Shown here piece by piece: positions 25,792 to 38,096 of a DNA stretch of 64,000 bases (its first letter is position 1; each line of letters begins with the position of its first letter). This stretch comes from Xanthostigma xanthostigma. Its lineage: Eukaryota; Arthropoda; Insecta; Raphidioptera; Raphidiidae. The stretch covers positions 558,001 to 622,000 of the forward strand of contig OY754475.1 of the NCBI GenBank assembly GCA_963575645.1, read 5' to 3'. The position numbers and the translations under genes were made by a program. The notes under the pieces were generated by a model that saw only the letters and a list, made by a program, of their open reading frames with translations, searched no databases and was not told the DNA's origin.

Positions 25792-26287
25792 TAGATATGA
25801 GCATTTGTTGTGATAAATATAAAATTGTCATCGGCGACAATTACTGATAATCGTGAAGCAAAATGGCGGGCGTGACGAAATAATAAAATGGCGGGATATA
25901 CAGGAAACAATAGTTTAATATCAAAGTGAAAGATATAATGCGAAAGCTCCTTGAAAGAAATGAAAGATAAGAATATGATGAAGTGTACAGCTCTTTGATT
26001 TTATTTTGTTATTTGAATATTTAATTGATTAAAATTAGTTAAAGATAAGAAGACATGTTTTTATTGTTGGAAGAACACAAAAATACCTGAATTGAAGAAA
26101 ATATCTTTGAGGTTTTATAGAGAAAAATAAGAACAGAAAGTAGAAAAAAGATTTAGAAAAGAAAACAAGAAAGAAAGTTCAATTTTAACCTCAAAAACAT
26201 TCATGATGACTTTCAAGTCGGATTGTAGTCCGACTTGAAACAAGAAAGAATCACTTTAGTGACAGTTGAATGTCGTTTGTCATTTTT

Positions 26288-29124
26288 TTAATGGTAGCCG
26301 TAGCTGTAAGACGGCGCGTGACTGTAGGCGGCGTAGGCCGGGGCAGCGGCGTAGGCCACTCTCGCCGGGGCTGCGTAGACGGCGGGCGCAGCCGCATACG
26401 CGATTTTAGCCGGGGCCGCGTAGACAGGAGTCTGCGGATGAGCTGCATGGCCTGATTTTGTTACGACGGCGTTGAAACCCGAATGGTCATCGGCGGAGTA
26501 GTCTACTGTTCGGATTGTGCCTAAAAAAAAAAAAATTGGTTGTCTGTAAAGTCGGTTTACGGACGATAGTTTTACGTGATAACGTATTCCGTAATACATA
26601 ACCTAAATTTATATAATAATTATAATAATCCGAATCTATGATATTGCATCTTTCGCTTCAAATTTAGGTTAATTTTATTTATTTAAATTACTCACCACCT
26701 ATAATATAATTGTTTTTTTTAACTTTCTTTCTTTCGTATTTATTTTAAGTCTCAAAGATTAGCTGTCATAATATTTTGAAAACAATTGTTTCACTGTTTA
26801 TATAAAATTCCAAAACCTACTTACAATATTTAAGTATTTTCATACGTCAAAAAATTGATTTTTATAATGATAAAATTTGTAAGAAAACGTTTTTTTCGAG
26901 AGATGAGACCTAGCTAAAACGATTTTTTGCCCCCCAAAATCCCTTTTCAGTAAATTTCATCCAAATCGTTAGGGCCGTTTTCGAGAAAAGCACGCACAGG
27001 GTCAGGCGGAACGTTAGGAACGTTACACTTTTTCGTGCATGCAGCCGGTGTTTTATCAATTTATAAGATTGGTGATTCATCAATTTATAAGACGTTATCA
27101 CGTCAAAAATAATATATAGTGGAAAAAAATCCGCGAGTGAACAAAACTCAAGACACTATCTAGTAACTTATAAGCGAATAAAAATTAGTTACCGTCAGCC
27201 TCGACGAGTGAGTATTGACCCTTAACAACATCGCCGTCTCTTTCTTCAGTTTGTGATTTAATGTCGCCTGTATGGGGATCTTTTACTCCATAGTTGAAAG
27301 AGTATTTTGGATAGGCCTGTAAATAAAACATATTAATTACGATAGATTTGTTATGTTTGAAGCCTATTCTGCCCTAAAAAGGCAAAGGGCAGTAAGTGAC
27401 ATTTGTTGAAAAATGAGTTCATACTGAAACCAACGACAGCAGTAAGTGCTGCAGCAATAATTTTATTGTCTTTAAAAAATGTTTCCCCCATGTTTTGGTT
27501 TCCATAATCATTCTGGACGCTCAATACATTTTCAGTAAATCTTGATTTACTTAAATTCAGAAGTTGGTCACTTACTGCCTTTTGCCTTTTTACGGCAGTA
27601 TTTTCACTGTCTTTTTTTTATTCTCTGTCTGGAAAATATCGCACAAATTCAATTATATTTATATTGAATATTTTCCTTGTGTTTTGGAAAATATTTCACG
27701 TCTTTTCTAAATTCAGCATATATAATGTATTTGTAAAGAAGTAATAAAGACTTCGAAATGTCTTTGAAGATAAATCAACAATTTTTTTTGTAACTTACGA
27801 CGGGTTCGGCGACGATGGCTTTGGCGTAGGTGGGGGCGTAGACGGCAGCCGGCGCTGCAGCGTAATATCCCCCATGGCCTCCGTACTCGATTGGGACGAC
27901 TTGCGTAGCCGTCAGTACTACGGCTACCAACGTTGAAAATACTAACTAAAACAAAAAAACAAAACATTGCCGATACAGAATTAAAATGATTTTCCATTTC
28001 GTGAACACGATTGAATAATAAAAACACAGACATTCGAAGAAGTTCAGTAAATACAATTTTTTTTAATTCACTCAATGATCGTTTCAGGCTATATTTAACT
28101 CATCTTCGGAGCACAAATACTTTAGCTGAAGATGCTCGTGTCTGCAAGAACTGCTTGTATTTTCCTGCTGTACCTAATGGTACAAAATACGCATTCCTGC
28201 GGAAAACTGCAGGATTGGATATCCAAGCTAGCAGGAATATCTGAATCAAACACGATTTCATATTGTTTCAATTTGTTATAATTTTTAATATTAAACTGAA
28301 AACTCAATAGGAGGGGGCTTTTAATACGCCATACAAACGACGCAATTGCTACGCGGTCGACTTTTTGTCAAACCCTTTTTTCCGTTCCAATGCCCTTAAA
28401 AAATAAATTAATTGTTTCCAAGACTATTTACAGTGTAGAAAATGTCCTGCATGTTTATACGTATAACAACCGTTTAAAAAAATTTAAAAGTTACAAAACG
28501 TTGTAACACAAAATGATTGCAGAGTCATCTATGAAAAATTCTGTTTATGTTTGTTGTTGTTAAATTGTTGTAAGCCAGTAGGTACACTGAACGCCTAACG
28601 GTCCATTCACCTTATAACAGTTAATTGTTGACTGCAAAGAGACATCTGTTAGTAAAGTATATGAATTAATAGTTGCTGTGCTACACGCTTTAACAGTGGC
28701 GGTACATCAGGGCTGGACAAAAAAGAGCAAACAGGGTTGTCACAAATGTCTCAGAATTTTTATTGTGCTTCTTAAAACAATCACTTTAAACATTTCGGAA
28801 AGACTATTAAAAAAAAATAGTTATTGATAAAATTCTTGTGTTTTATTTTCTGGTACCAGTAGACTATGTACCAAGTTTTATTAAAATCGGTTGAGCCATT
28901 CCCAAAGTGATGCGCGTCCAAACATATAAAAATTCTGGAGACACGTTTTTCTTTTTACATATCGTACTAAATAATACCCGCAAAATAAATAAAAATACAC
29001 TCGGTTCTATTTTGTATTTTTATTTATTTGTTTGTATAATAATTATCTAAGTTTTCCTGTCCAACTTGGCAATGCCAATAATTACTAACTGATTATCCAA
29101 TAATAATAAAGATCATACCTTCAT
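26288..29124 (-). CDS. RR-2 cuticular protein, 4 exons, 169 aa
   Basis: Secreted chitin-binding protein of the cuticle. Minus-strand exons are 29124-29119 (only ATG AAG), 27945-27799, 27316-27193 and 26520-26288; they sum to 170 codons with TAA. The signal peptide is [17 protein letters not shown]. An Ala/Tyr/Pro stretch follows, then the RR-2 domain: [57 protein letters not shown]. The C-terminus repeats AAPA and YAAP units, typical of hard-cuticle RR-2 proteins. Its exons are much richer in G and C than the surroundings. The last intron contains repeat B copy 2, whose A-run supplies the polypyrimidine tract of the acceptor at 26521. Confidence 0.95.
26535..27109 (+). mobile_element. repeat family B, copy 2 (interrupted)
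   Basis: Left part at 26535-26610 and right part at about 26990-27109 match family B; about 380 bp of unrelated AT-rich DNA lies between. It occupies most of the last intron of the third cuticular gene. The right part carries a small internal duplication of the TCAATTTATAAGA segment. Confidence 0.75.
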
Positions 29125-29181
29125 GGTAACAATTAATTGAATAACAAATCACTGTATCTTTAGCAATTCTCAGAGGAGTAC

Positions 29182-29216
29182 TGTTTGCTGAAAAACGGCC
29201 GACCTCTGTTTTTATA
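29182..29216 (-). promoter_or_regulatory. core promoter of the third cuticular gene
   Basis: TATAAAAA at 29216-29209 on the minus strand is followed about 33 bp later by ACAGTAC, a CAGT-type arthropod initiator with A at 29182. The ATG is at 29124, giving a leader of about 58 nt. Confidence 0.7.
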
Positions 29217-29394
29217 GGCTTTGTTGAAGCGACTAATCGACAGGCGTTCGTCCAACCCCTCCTACATCGTGGACTATATTGTTGCAGATTATGCTCAGAA
29301 TATCTCTTGAATCATACTGAATACAGTACTGTGCAACAGAAACCGCACCTTTTGAAATAATTCTCAACCGTCGTCTTCGAAAAAAAATATCGTT

Positions 29395-29875
29395 TCAATT
29401 GGGCTTTTGAATGAAATTTTTTTTGTCATAAATGGAAAGATCGTATATAAGTTTTATAACAAAACTATTTTTCTTTTTTTTATTTTCGTTATAATTCAAA
29501 AGTTATATCAAATTAAAAATAAATTTTTGTACCCAGTTCCGAGAACGCGCCGACATTTCCCGAACATAATGTGACGTCATAATGGTAATTTATATTATTA
29601 TAATAATACATGTAGAAGTCATTGATAGTATACTGCGTATATACATTTTAACATTATGACGTCACAACTGTCAAAAACAATTTGAGTGCGTTTGCAGTCA
29701 CGTGATTTTTTTTAATATTTTATCAATTTTAAATTGCTTATAATTAATTTTAAAAAGTTTTTTGAAAGTTTTTCGCATCGATTATCAATATTATTTATAA
29801 TAAAGTTTTAAAATACAATAAAAAATCGATCATTATTTTTTTTTCAAAAGCCTAATTGGTCAATTACAAAATTAA
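29395..29875 (-). repeat. inverted relative of the intron-2 element
   Basis: Matches the reverse complement of about 6520-6960, including the GACGTCATAATGG segment. The GGGGCCC termini are absent, so this copy is truncated or decayed. Confidence 0.7.
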
Positions 29876-30300
29876 CGACGAAAAAATCATACATAGAAAT
29901 AGACCTTAATCATACTCTATCCTAAAAATAACTACAGCGATATTAAGGTACGTTCCGTGTTCAGAGGTCGATGGTTGGATTCTCTCATCATCAACAAAAA
30001 TCTAATCAGTTTAGTTTTTTGCTGACGGAAGTATAGCTCTCAATATGTACCTTCATCCAATAATGAAATTGTTGTTAAGGAGTGGTTTTTTAAGTTTCTC
30101 TTGCACAGTAGTGTACATACGCACGTAGTATCAGTGATAGTACTCTATTACTGTCACATATTACGTGTAGAATGTAACCTGGTGACTTAACCAATGAAGG
30201 TGTACGCAGACATCAGTGACGTCCGAACAAAAAGGGCCACAACGTGATATTTTATTTTACTATAGAGAATATCTCATATTGTATTTGTTTAAATTGAAAA

Positions 30301-30527
30301 ATTGGTTGTCTTTAAAGTCGGTTTACGGACGATAGTTTTACGTGATAATGTATTCCGCTCGAATAATACATTTTAGTAGCTGTCAAACTTGGGCCGATCG
30401 TGCTTGTCTATCGCTTATACTGCGCTCTTGCTTGCACGCACAGGGTCAGACGGAACGTTACGGCGTTACACTTTTTCGTGCGTGCAGCTGGTGTTTCATC
30501 AATTTATAAGACGTTATCACGTCAAAA
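30301..30527 (+). mobile_element. repeat family B, copy 3
   Basis: A nearly full copy running from ATTGGTTGTCT to TTATCACGTCAAAA. It is the most compact copy, with the cttgcacgcacagggtcag segment intact. Confidence 0.75.
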
Positions 30528-32703
30528 AAATATGTATAAACTATAAAGTAAAAAACACTTTCGTGATGAAATTGTCGTAAGTTACCTAATTGAAGAAAAA
30601 AAATTGATTATATAAAATTTACTTATTTATCTTTCTTTTTTATTGTTACAGAATTAAGGCTGAGACGATTGGAATTTTGGTGAGTTAAATATTTAATACT
30701 TATTCCGCACACCGCTATATCGGTGGCGGTAGTGTGCTCTATTATCGCTCATTCAAATATTTATATCTAGGCTATTTTTTCACGAAATCGTAACTTTTCG
30801 ATAAAGGGAGATTTTCTTCTTTAAAATTGAATCATTTTTAAATCGATTCAAGTTCATAATCACTCCTAAAATTGTAAATTAATTTTGGTCTCTACTTTTT
30901 ACCTTTACAGGTCGCCATTTTTGACGAATCGCCTCCGTTAATATTTTATTCGCTTTTTTTACTGTCAGACTAGAACCCTATTTAAAATTCACTGAAAAGC
31001 TTTCTGTAGTAGTTAAATTTTTGTAAACAATTCTCCAGTAATTAATATTATTATAAGTATATTCGAGTCGAAATAAAATTATTTCGGAGCTGTCGTAGAA
31101 AAATCACCCTTCGTTATTAATTATTATTTGTGTTGCGGCGTTTCCATTGCGCTATCCAGTTGTCACTTCTTGGCAAATATAATGACTAATGAATACAGTT
31201 TTAATGTATTGATTGCTTTATCATTATGTACCTTCGGGGCGTATTGGTACATTATTATGCTCTACTTTACGTCAAGTTTCAAAATGCAGACATAATATCA
31301 ATTTCAAACATTTTTTTAAGCTCTTTAACAACCGCCAATCGTGGCATATTTATTGCAATGTTACTCTTGTCTTAAACCGATCGGGTTGCTTGTCTGCGTT
31401 ATCATTGATGTCTCTTGAACTTAATATTTCTGTGAAAGTAGTATTGTCCAATAAATTAAACGAAATATTTAAATTAAATTTAAAACATAATCTACAAGTA
31501 ATTAAAAATAACAATAATAAACATTTAATTAAAAATTAACTAATAAATAAATGTCTATACTTATCATATTAACCTGACACTAAAAATTGAATCAAAATTT
31601 TATAATAGGCTTTTTTGAGGTTTTATTTCGAACTGTTTATAAATTAATTAACAAATTGCGCCTTTGTAAATTTTATAACAATGCAAATGGAACTAATATG
31701 TTGCACATGTAACAATTACCATTTTAAAATAAAACGAATGGATTTCATTCTTGTAAACAAGTGAATATCAACTGTGACATAATTACTTTATTCTGTGATC
31801 GTAGCAAATCTATCAATTAAAACTAGACTATGCTAATGTCAATACGTTTTGACCCATTTGTGCCCTAGAGAACAACGTAATTTTTGACGTTGGAATAATA
31901 TAAAATCCTTATCAATCCCAAAATCGCGATTAGTGTTTCATATTAATTATTCTCAAATTTAAAAATAATTACATCTATTTTTTTAAATGCAAAGAATTTT
32001 ATATCATTGAAAATATCGTTCATCATACTAAATGAGTCAAAACACATGTTAATATTTTTTGAAAATCTGATCGAAAATTGCGCCTCTTTGAACTAATTTT
32101 CGGCCAAAACATCAATGATAGCAAAAAAACAATTGCGTATTTTTGTGGTCAACAATGGGACGAAAACAATCGCAGCACGGTCCATGTCTGTCCAATATCA
32201 AACGTGACGACATATTTAACATTCACTGTATACAAACAAATGAATACATTACTTACCTAGCTATCTTATGTCTTTTGATGACCTGCTGTGTAATTGTTTT
32301 CAAATAGGAAACTGTAATATTGCCTTTAAATGGAATTCATTTGTTTCACTTTCGAAAACACGCGCAAATTTTACTATCACTTTAATATTTCACAATTCTA
32401 CAAATGTTTTTTCAGTAATTACCTGCAGTAATAAACAAACGATTTTATTTTATGATTCGGGACAATGGTATATAGCAGGGATACCAACTGGCAGATCACG
32501 GTCCGCGTAAAATCTCTACAAAATAACAGCTCTTATTTTCATAGAAAAACAAGTCAACTGATAAAAGTTCATTATTAACGTTTTGTTGACGATGTCACGG
32601 TCCATTAACCATTTAATAAAATTAATTAAATCAATTGTTCGACAATTATAATTCATTCAAATTTATTACGTATTTTAACGCTCTATTAATTGAGGCAACA
32701 ATA

Positions 32704-32784
32704 GTTATTGGCGTAACTAGTAGTCTAAGTCATTCATCGCGCTGACACGCCATGAATGACTTAGACTACAAGTTGCGCCCATAA
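32704..32784. repeat. 80-bp inverted repeat
   Basis: TAGTCTAAGTCATTCAT and its inverse face each other with about 12 bp between arms of about 33 bp. It could be a tiny MITE. Confidence 0.6.
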
Positions 32785-32786
32785 TT

Positions 32787-33182
32787 TTATTCAACAATTG
32801 CGCGTTATTCATGTTTTAATTATAATGAGATGTTGTAAATATCTATTTATTTCTTTATAAAAAAACTGTCAATACTAACAGCACCAAACAGCACGATTCA
32901 ATGTTTTGGTTTGAGGTTAGCCGGTTATGAATAAACTCCATGTCGAAAACATTCACCCTCTCAATTTTAGCCTCAATGGGTAACAACAGGGAGTTGTTGT
33001 TACCTACTATTTCGTTACGACTCAGAAAATAGTTACGTTTATTTTCATTACTCCACAATGGCCGAGCTAGTAGGAATCTTCATTGAGTTATGACAAGTAA
33101 TTGTCACCAGTCGGTAAATGGCTATTTAGGGTTCGGTTTTTAGGCATGATAAAACATGAATAACGCGCATGAGTTGAATAAA
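32787..33182. mobile_element. MITE with GCGCGTTATTCATGTTTTA ends
   Basis: About 33 bp at each end, including GCGCGTTATTCATGTTTTA, are near-perfect inverse copies 396 bp apart. It directly abuts the 80-bp inverted repeat. No credible coding region. Confidence 0.7.
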
Positions 33183-33236
33183 CTGTAATTGTTTTATCAA
33201 AGCTTTTATTATTGTTCAGAAACATGCTTGATATAA

Positions 33237-33530
33237 TGGCCGAGCGTATGACGTTGCCTTTATTGAAAGCCCCCGATTCCCAGGTTCAAATCCGAAAAAC
33301 TCGTAAAAAGTTCTACTATAAATATAACAGAAATTGAATTTATCAATTAGTGTATCCAGACTCCTTTATATCTGGCGTAAGATGACCCTTCACATGTCTT
33401 TCCGGGTGCGATTTATTTTCTGGGGCGTTGGAGACCCTGAGAACCCACGGAGTCTCATTTATCCCGATGCTATTTTGATTAACGAAACCGCCCCTGCTGG
33501 TCGTCATTTATTAGATAATTAGTAGTTTTG
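33237..33530 (+). repeat. tRNA-like SINE candidate
   Basis: TGGCCGAGCGTATGAC (A-box-like) and CAGGTTCAAATCC (B-box) lie at about 33237-33293, followed by a body with an open stretch to 33522. A similar head occurs at 19644. The lack of a matching acceptor stem argues against a working tRNA gene. Confidence 0.45.
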
Positions 33531-35672
33531 CAATTGCGTTCTGTTAGGCTTTAGGTAACTTGATTTATATTGATCTATAATTATAAAGAATTGTTACTTA
33601 AGTTTGCTTTTTACTAATAAATAGCTGTCTCCACTTATAGAAGGCGTACTACAGTTTAACTCCAAATAATAAAATCTATGGTTTAAAACAGAACCAGTAA
33701 ATTGATTGATTTTTTTGTAAACGAACTTTTCTAAAAAAATAAATTGATTTCATAATGAAATATATTATCAATGAAAGATCAACAATATTAAGGTTAAAAA
33801 GAAATAAAAATACATCATAAGACAATAAAAACATTCTTTGATTCAATATTTCTAAATTCATTTTTTTAAAGTTTCTAGAGTCTGCGAAACCTCGAAAGAA
33901 AACACTGAGCAAAAGAAAGTTCGAAACTGAGTATTTCTCGTTGTACACTTAGGAGGAGTTGAACTGTAGTTGAGATACCATAAAGAGGCTGTAGGCATTT
34001 GTTTTACAGACATTAAAAATAATGATCTCGATTATATAATAATAATAATCGCACAATCAGAAACACTTGTATGTAAATGTATATGTCTTCGATACTGTAC
34101 AAAAACAGTTCACGAGAAAAATTTCAGCCAACAACTTCTTTCATACTTACAATGAAATTGGTTTTTGCCTCTCAACGAATCCCATGGTGATGTCAAATTT
34201 TTCAAAAACATTTTTTTTATTTAACATGTACTTGAGTTAAATTTTAGACCAAATATTTTCGGAGTTAAATAGAGGAGAGACATGCTTTTTTAGTACAGCG
34301 TCTACCAACAAAAGTATGTCGTCTTTAACACCGAAAGTATCAAAAATATAAACTTAAAAAAAGACAGCTATGCGAGACTGGTGAAGATTACTGGAAAATC
34401 ACGTTTAACGCCAAAACTCATAAAAAAGTAAGATTCTTCCCTTCTTAAGGAGGTTGATCCGTTACAGTCCCAATCAAAAATAAGTCGAATTCTAAATGGG
34501 AACTTTTATAGTTTATAAGTCGATGATACCAATAAATTATTGTCGTAAAGGCATAAATAAATAATTTTTTTTAATATTAATTAATTATTTCAGTACTTTA
34601 TACTTAATGGACTAACTTTTGTATTTTTTGTTCAAAGTTAGGTTAAAAAAAATAAATTTATGTAAATATCTGTATTTTACATATTTTTTGCAGTAAATAA
34701 TTAAAAAAAGAAATTAGAAGTAATAAAAATTAAAATTAAATCACTAAAAAGGTGAAAATTCAGTTAAAATTGTTAAATCTGTCAAGAATAAAAGTCCATA
34801 ATCGAAAAGTGCTAAGGTTTAATAATTTTTTTTATTGATTAAAAGTCTCCTAATTAAATTGGAAAAAATATTAAAATATGCGTAAGACATCGATGCTTTA
34901 CATAGATAGTTTTCGGAACTGCTGACATTATTTGGTTATTTGCAAAAAATTAAAATGAACAGTTTGCATGCTAGCTTGACATATTTTCCATAAGACTACA
35001 TGTAAAAGTTTTTTTTTATTTTTAACTTTATAAATCTCCTAATGATTTTATATTTTTTACAGAAAATTTTCAGATTTTTTTCATTATCTTCGTAAAACGG
35101 CTCAACCTCCTTAACTCCGAAAGTATTCTTGCCAAAATTAGACATATAAAAAGAGTTTACAGGAAATGATTGTCATGAAATACGTTTAGGTATCTGATTT
35201 TCCAGGAAAAGTATAGCTGAAGTTATGTTTTAACGCCTTTTACAATGTAGTTTTTAAAAAGGTTTCATCTAGATCGTTTGCATATTTTTGTGTGTTGTAT
35301 TTTCATCGCAGAAGTAATATGGCAAGCGTTTATATTAAAAATATAAAAGATCAGTTACATAGTTAATTACATTACATACCTCGGTAACCGTTAATGCTAT
35401 TATAAAAGGAAATGCATAAAGTACAAGAGTTATTGCTCTGCGTTTTATTATAGTAAGTAGTTGTTATTATCGCGGTGGGCTGTCTTGAATAACCCACAGC
35501 GAGAACGTACACCGGGCAGACGTTCACAATTGAACACAGAAATGAATGACAGAAGCAACATCGCGTATACAAAATTCCCGGGCCATTAAATGGAAGACCG
35601 ATTCGTTACGGAGATACGTGCGTTATAATTTTTATATTTTCTAAAAAAGATACCCATTCGATTCAGCGTACT

Positions 35673-35980
35673 TTTTGAAGTGAAAACTTCTTTAGCGGCG
35701 TTGTACACTTTTTTTGTAATGGGTAAAAAATGTTAAACTCGCGTCAGGTACAGTAAAAGAACTGGGTGAGACTCTTTAAGTGATAGTAATTGCCAGATAC
35801 TTTTTATACAACGTTAGACATCTAGCGTTGAAATATCGTACATAAAAATGCAATCTATGATACAAACCATTTTATTTACAAGTGTTGCCAATAAATAAAC
35901 AATGCTTCTAAATGCAAAAAATTAAGACGTTAATATTCAGATTTTCACTTCTGCCGGCACTCCCGGAGTGCAACCCGTCT
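35673..35980 (-). mobile_element. repeat family C, copy 3
   Basis: Inverse orientation to the other copies, ending in CACTCCCGGAGTGCAACCCG on the plus strand. Contains a short extra AT-rich segment relative to the copies at 10492 and 51105. Confidence 0.75.
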
Positions 35981-36868
35981 TTTTTTTTCTGTGAGTCAAT
36001 TGTTTTTTCTGTAATAGGTATATTATTTAAGATGCCATATTGAAATCTATCACCGTTATTTTATATATTTAAAAAAACATGTTCGATTTAAGTGAATTTT
36101 TGCTTGCCCGTTGCCATTTTTAAACTCGAGTCCCATAAGTTCGTACTTTGTCCGGTTTTGTAAGTTCAGTAAAGTCGAAACATTTTTAGGTTTGGGGCCT
36201 CCCGAAGGTCTATATCAGCATTGCCAGTTTTTTTTTTGCCAAGTCGGAATTTTGGAACTCTTTGAGTGAAAACAGCGGGATTCTTTCGTCGAAAGCAGGA
36301 CATAGTGAAAAAACGTATATAATCAGAAGTTTTCAAATATTTATCTTTTTATTTGAATTAAAATTACGTTTACGTGACAATAGATAGCAAAAATAGCCAT
36401 AGAAAATGTATTTTAATAAGAATATAATATTTTAAATCAGATTTACCCTATCGTTAAATAGTTGAGTCTTATTCGTCTTCAGAATAAGTTATCCCCGAAA
36501 AGCGGAACTGAGCCTGTCCCGCGCGGGACATTTAATTTTTATTTAAAAATCGGGACATCCCGCCAAAATCGGGACGTCTTGCAACGCTGGTCCATATCCA
36601 GCAGTATAAAATTGTCGTGTACGTTCTCCTTTCTCATAGTTTGTTGCATACAATGAATAAGCAATACAATTTTAAGTGATCCAGTTTCGAGATATATTTT
36701 TTCTTCTCCGCCTCACTTCACATTCAAGTGTTTTACTCCATTTTTAAAATATTTATGTTTACTTTCGCTTTCAACCGGTACTGCGACATTTTTAAAACAT
36801 CTGTCTCACGTCTATATACACATATTTCTGGACTACGTTCGACGTAAACATTTTTTATTTTATAACCG

Positions 36869-37379
36869 ATCGGGGTGGCGTAGCGGTGAGAACACTAGAC
36901 TCGCATTCGGGAGGTACCGGGTTCGAATCCCGGCGGGGGCAGATGGACTTTTTCCTACTAACTCTCGCCGAGAAACGGTAATTCCTGTACCGGCCATCTT
37001 GCTGAAATTTTCCACGGTTTCCCTCAACAATTCCAGATAAATATCGAGATGGTTCCCTATTCAAGGCCATGGCCGATTACCTGTCAAACTCCTATGCTCA
37101 AAATTTGCCTACCTTATTCTAATTTCTTAAAAAATCCTTCATTCGCCCAATTAAATGCTATAATCATCTTCCTACTTGCATTAAAGAAGTTAAGAGCCTA
37201 AATGTATTTAAAACTAAAATAACATCGTTACTGCTAAAAAACACCATACCTATACTTCACTTGATGAATTTTTATCCACCAATTTTAATTATAATGATTG
37301 TAAATGATTATTATGTATTTTGACGATTCCACACAAATATTTTGTCATGGATAATAAAGAATTATTATTATTATTGCTA
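36869..37379 (+). mobile_element. tRNA-derived SINE with LINE-like tail
   Basis: The head has a good A box (TGGCGTAGCGGTGAGA) and B box (GGTTCGAATCC) at 36875-36930. Further on, 37138-37275 is open and reads YNHLPTCIKEVKSLNVFK, the usual style of a LINE ORF2 C-terminus. It ends in ATT repeats. A SINE that borrowed a LINE 3' end, or two adjacent insertions, would explain it. Confidence 0.65.
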
Positions 37380-37627
37380 TTAATAAAGTTGAAGTTTAAA
37401 AATTGTAGAAAAAAACGGGAAGTGTGGTAGAAAAAAAATAGTAATGGTGCGAATGGCGTCTGTTATGACATAAAGTCGAGAAACGGACGTTAGACGTATT
37501 ATTATTATTTTTTATTTTACAACGGGGACGAAAGCTGAGAGTAGTTTTAGGGTTCCGCTTTATTGGCCTTCTGCATGTTTTATATTGAAACTTTTGTTTC
37601 AGAGTCAAAATCACAAAAATATTTTTT

Positions 37628-37783
37628 ATATATTGTTTATAGTAGCTATTGTTTGCTACAATTGTTAAGAAACACCCATTGTTACAATGCTATCAACATA
37701 AGAAAATTTCTATGTTGATAGCATTGTAACAATGGGTGTTTCTTAACAATTGTAGCAAACAGTAGCTACTATAAACAATATAT
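37628..37783. repeat. long hairpin, 72-bp arms
   Basis: Arms 37628-37700 and 37711-37783 are inverse copies with about one mismatch and a 10-bp loop (agaaaatttc). It lies about 310 bp beyond the stop of the LRR gene. Confidence 0.9.
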
Positions 37784-38005
37784 TATAATTACTAACTGTA
37801 ACTAAACTCATCTAAATTTTTTATATACCTACATTTTTGAGGGACTGGAAATTGAAGATGAAATTTTTTATCACCCATAAAACTATTACTTTGGACGATT
37901 TACCCCTTTTAATACATTTTTAAAATCTAAAATATTTCATATAGTATATTAATCATTCGACACGCTACGAAATAATGACACAGATATAATTTTATAATAA
38001 CAATA

Positions 38006-38011
38006 TTTATT
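38006..38011 (-). terminator. polyadenylation signal of the LRR gene
   Basis: AATAAA on the minus strand, 86 bp after the stop codon at 38097. It is the first canonical signal downstream. Confidence 0.55.
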
Positions 38012-38096
38012 TACATAAAGCAATTTTAATACATAGTTCCTATATTAAAAAATCAGTCTTAATTTTTGGATCGAACTCTTCTCCGATTTATTCAAT

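Larger units (their letters stand above)
10760..26250. other. gene-poor interval with mobile-element remnants
   Basis: About 15.5 kb with no exon I can support. It holds MITEs at 12281-12791, 17034-17200 and 25651-25791, tRNA-like or SINE-like pieces at 19644-19730, a LINE 3' remnant at 20952-21254, and AT-rich filler. The segment 17400-17620 is less AT-rich, with a B-box-like GGTTCGGATCTC on the minus strand; it may be a retroelement 3' end but I cannot name it. Confidence 0.6.
30530..37620. other. intergenic with repeats, no gene seen
   Basis: I find no convincing exon between the third cuticular gene and the LRR gene. The interval holds the inverted repeats at 32704-33182, SINE-like DNA at 33237-33530, repeat C copy 3 and the SINE/LINE hybrid at 36869-37379, listed separately. 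The segment 36200-36610, rich in GGGAC/GTCCC, may be another decayed element. Confidence 0.55.

Noticed and set aside
33237-33310. A functional tRNA gene
   Set aside because: A-box-like and B-box-like motifs are present, but no paired acceptor stem is visible and a similar decayed copy exists at 19644, so a SINE head is more likely.
36872-36942. A functional tRNA gene
   Set aside because: The promoter boxes are good, but the sequence continues into a SINE body and LINE-like tail.
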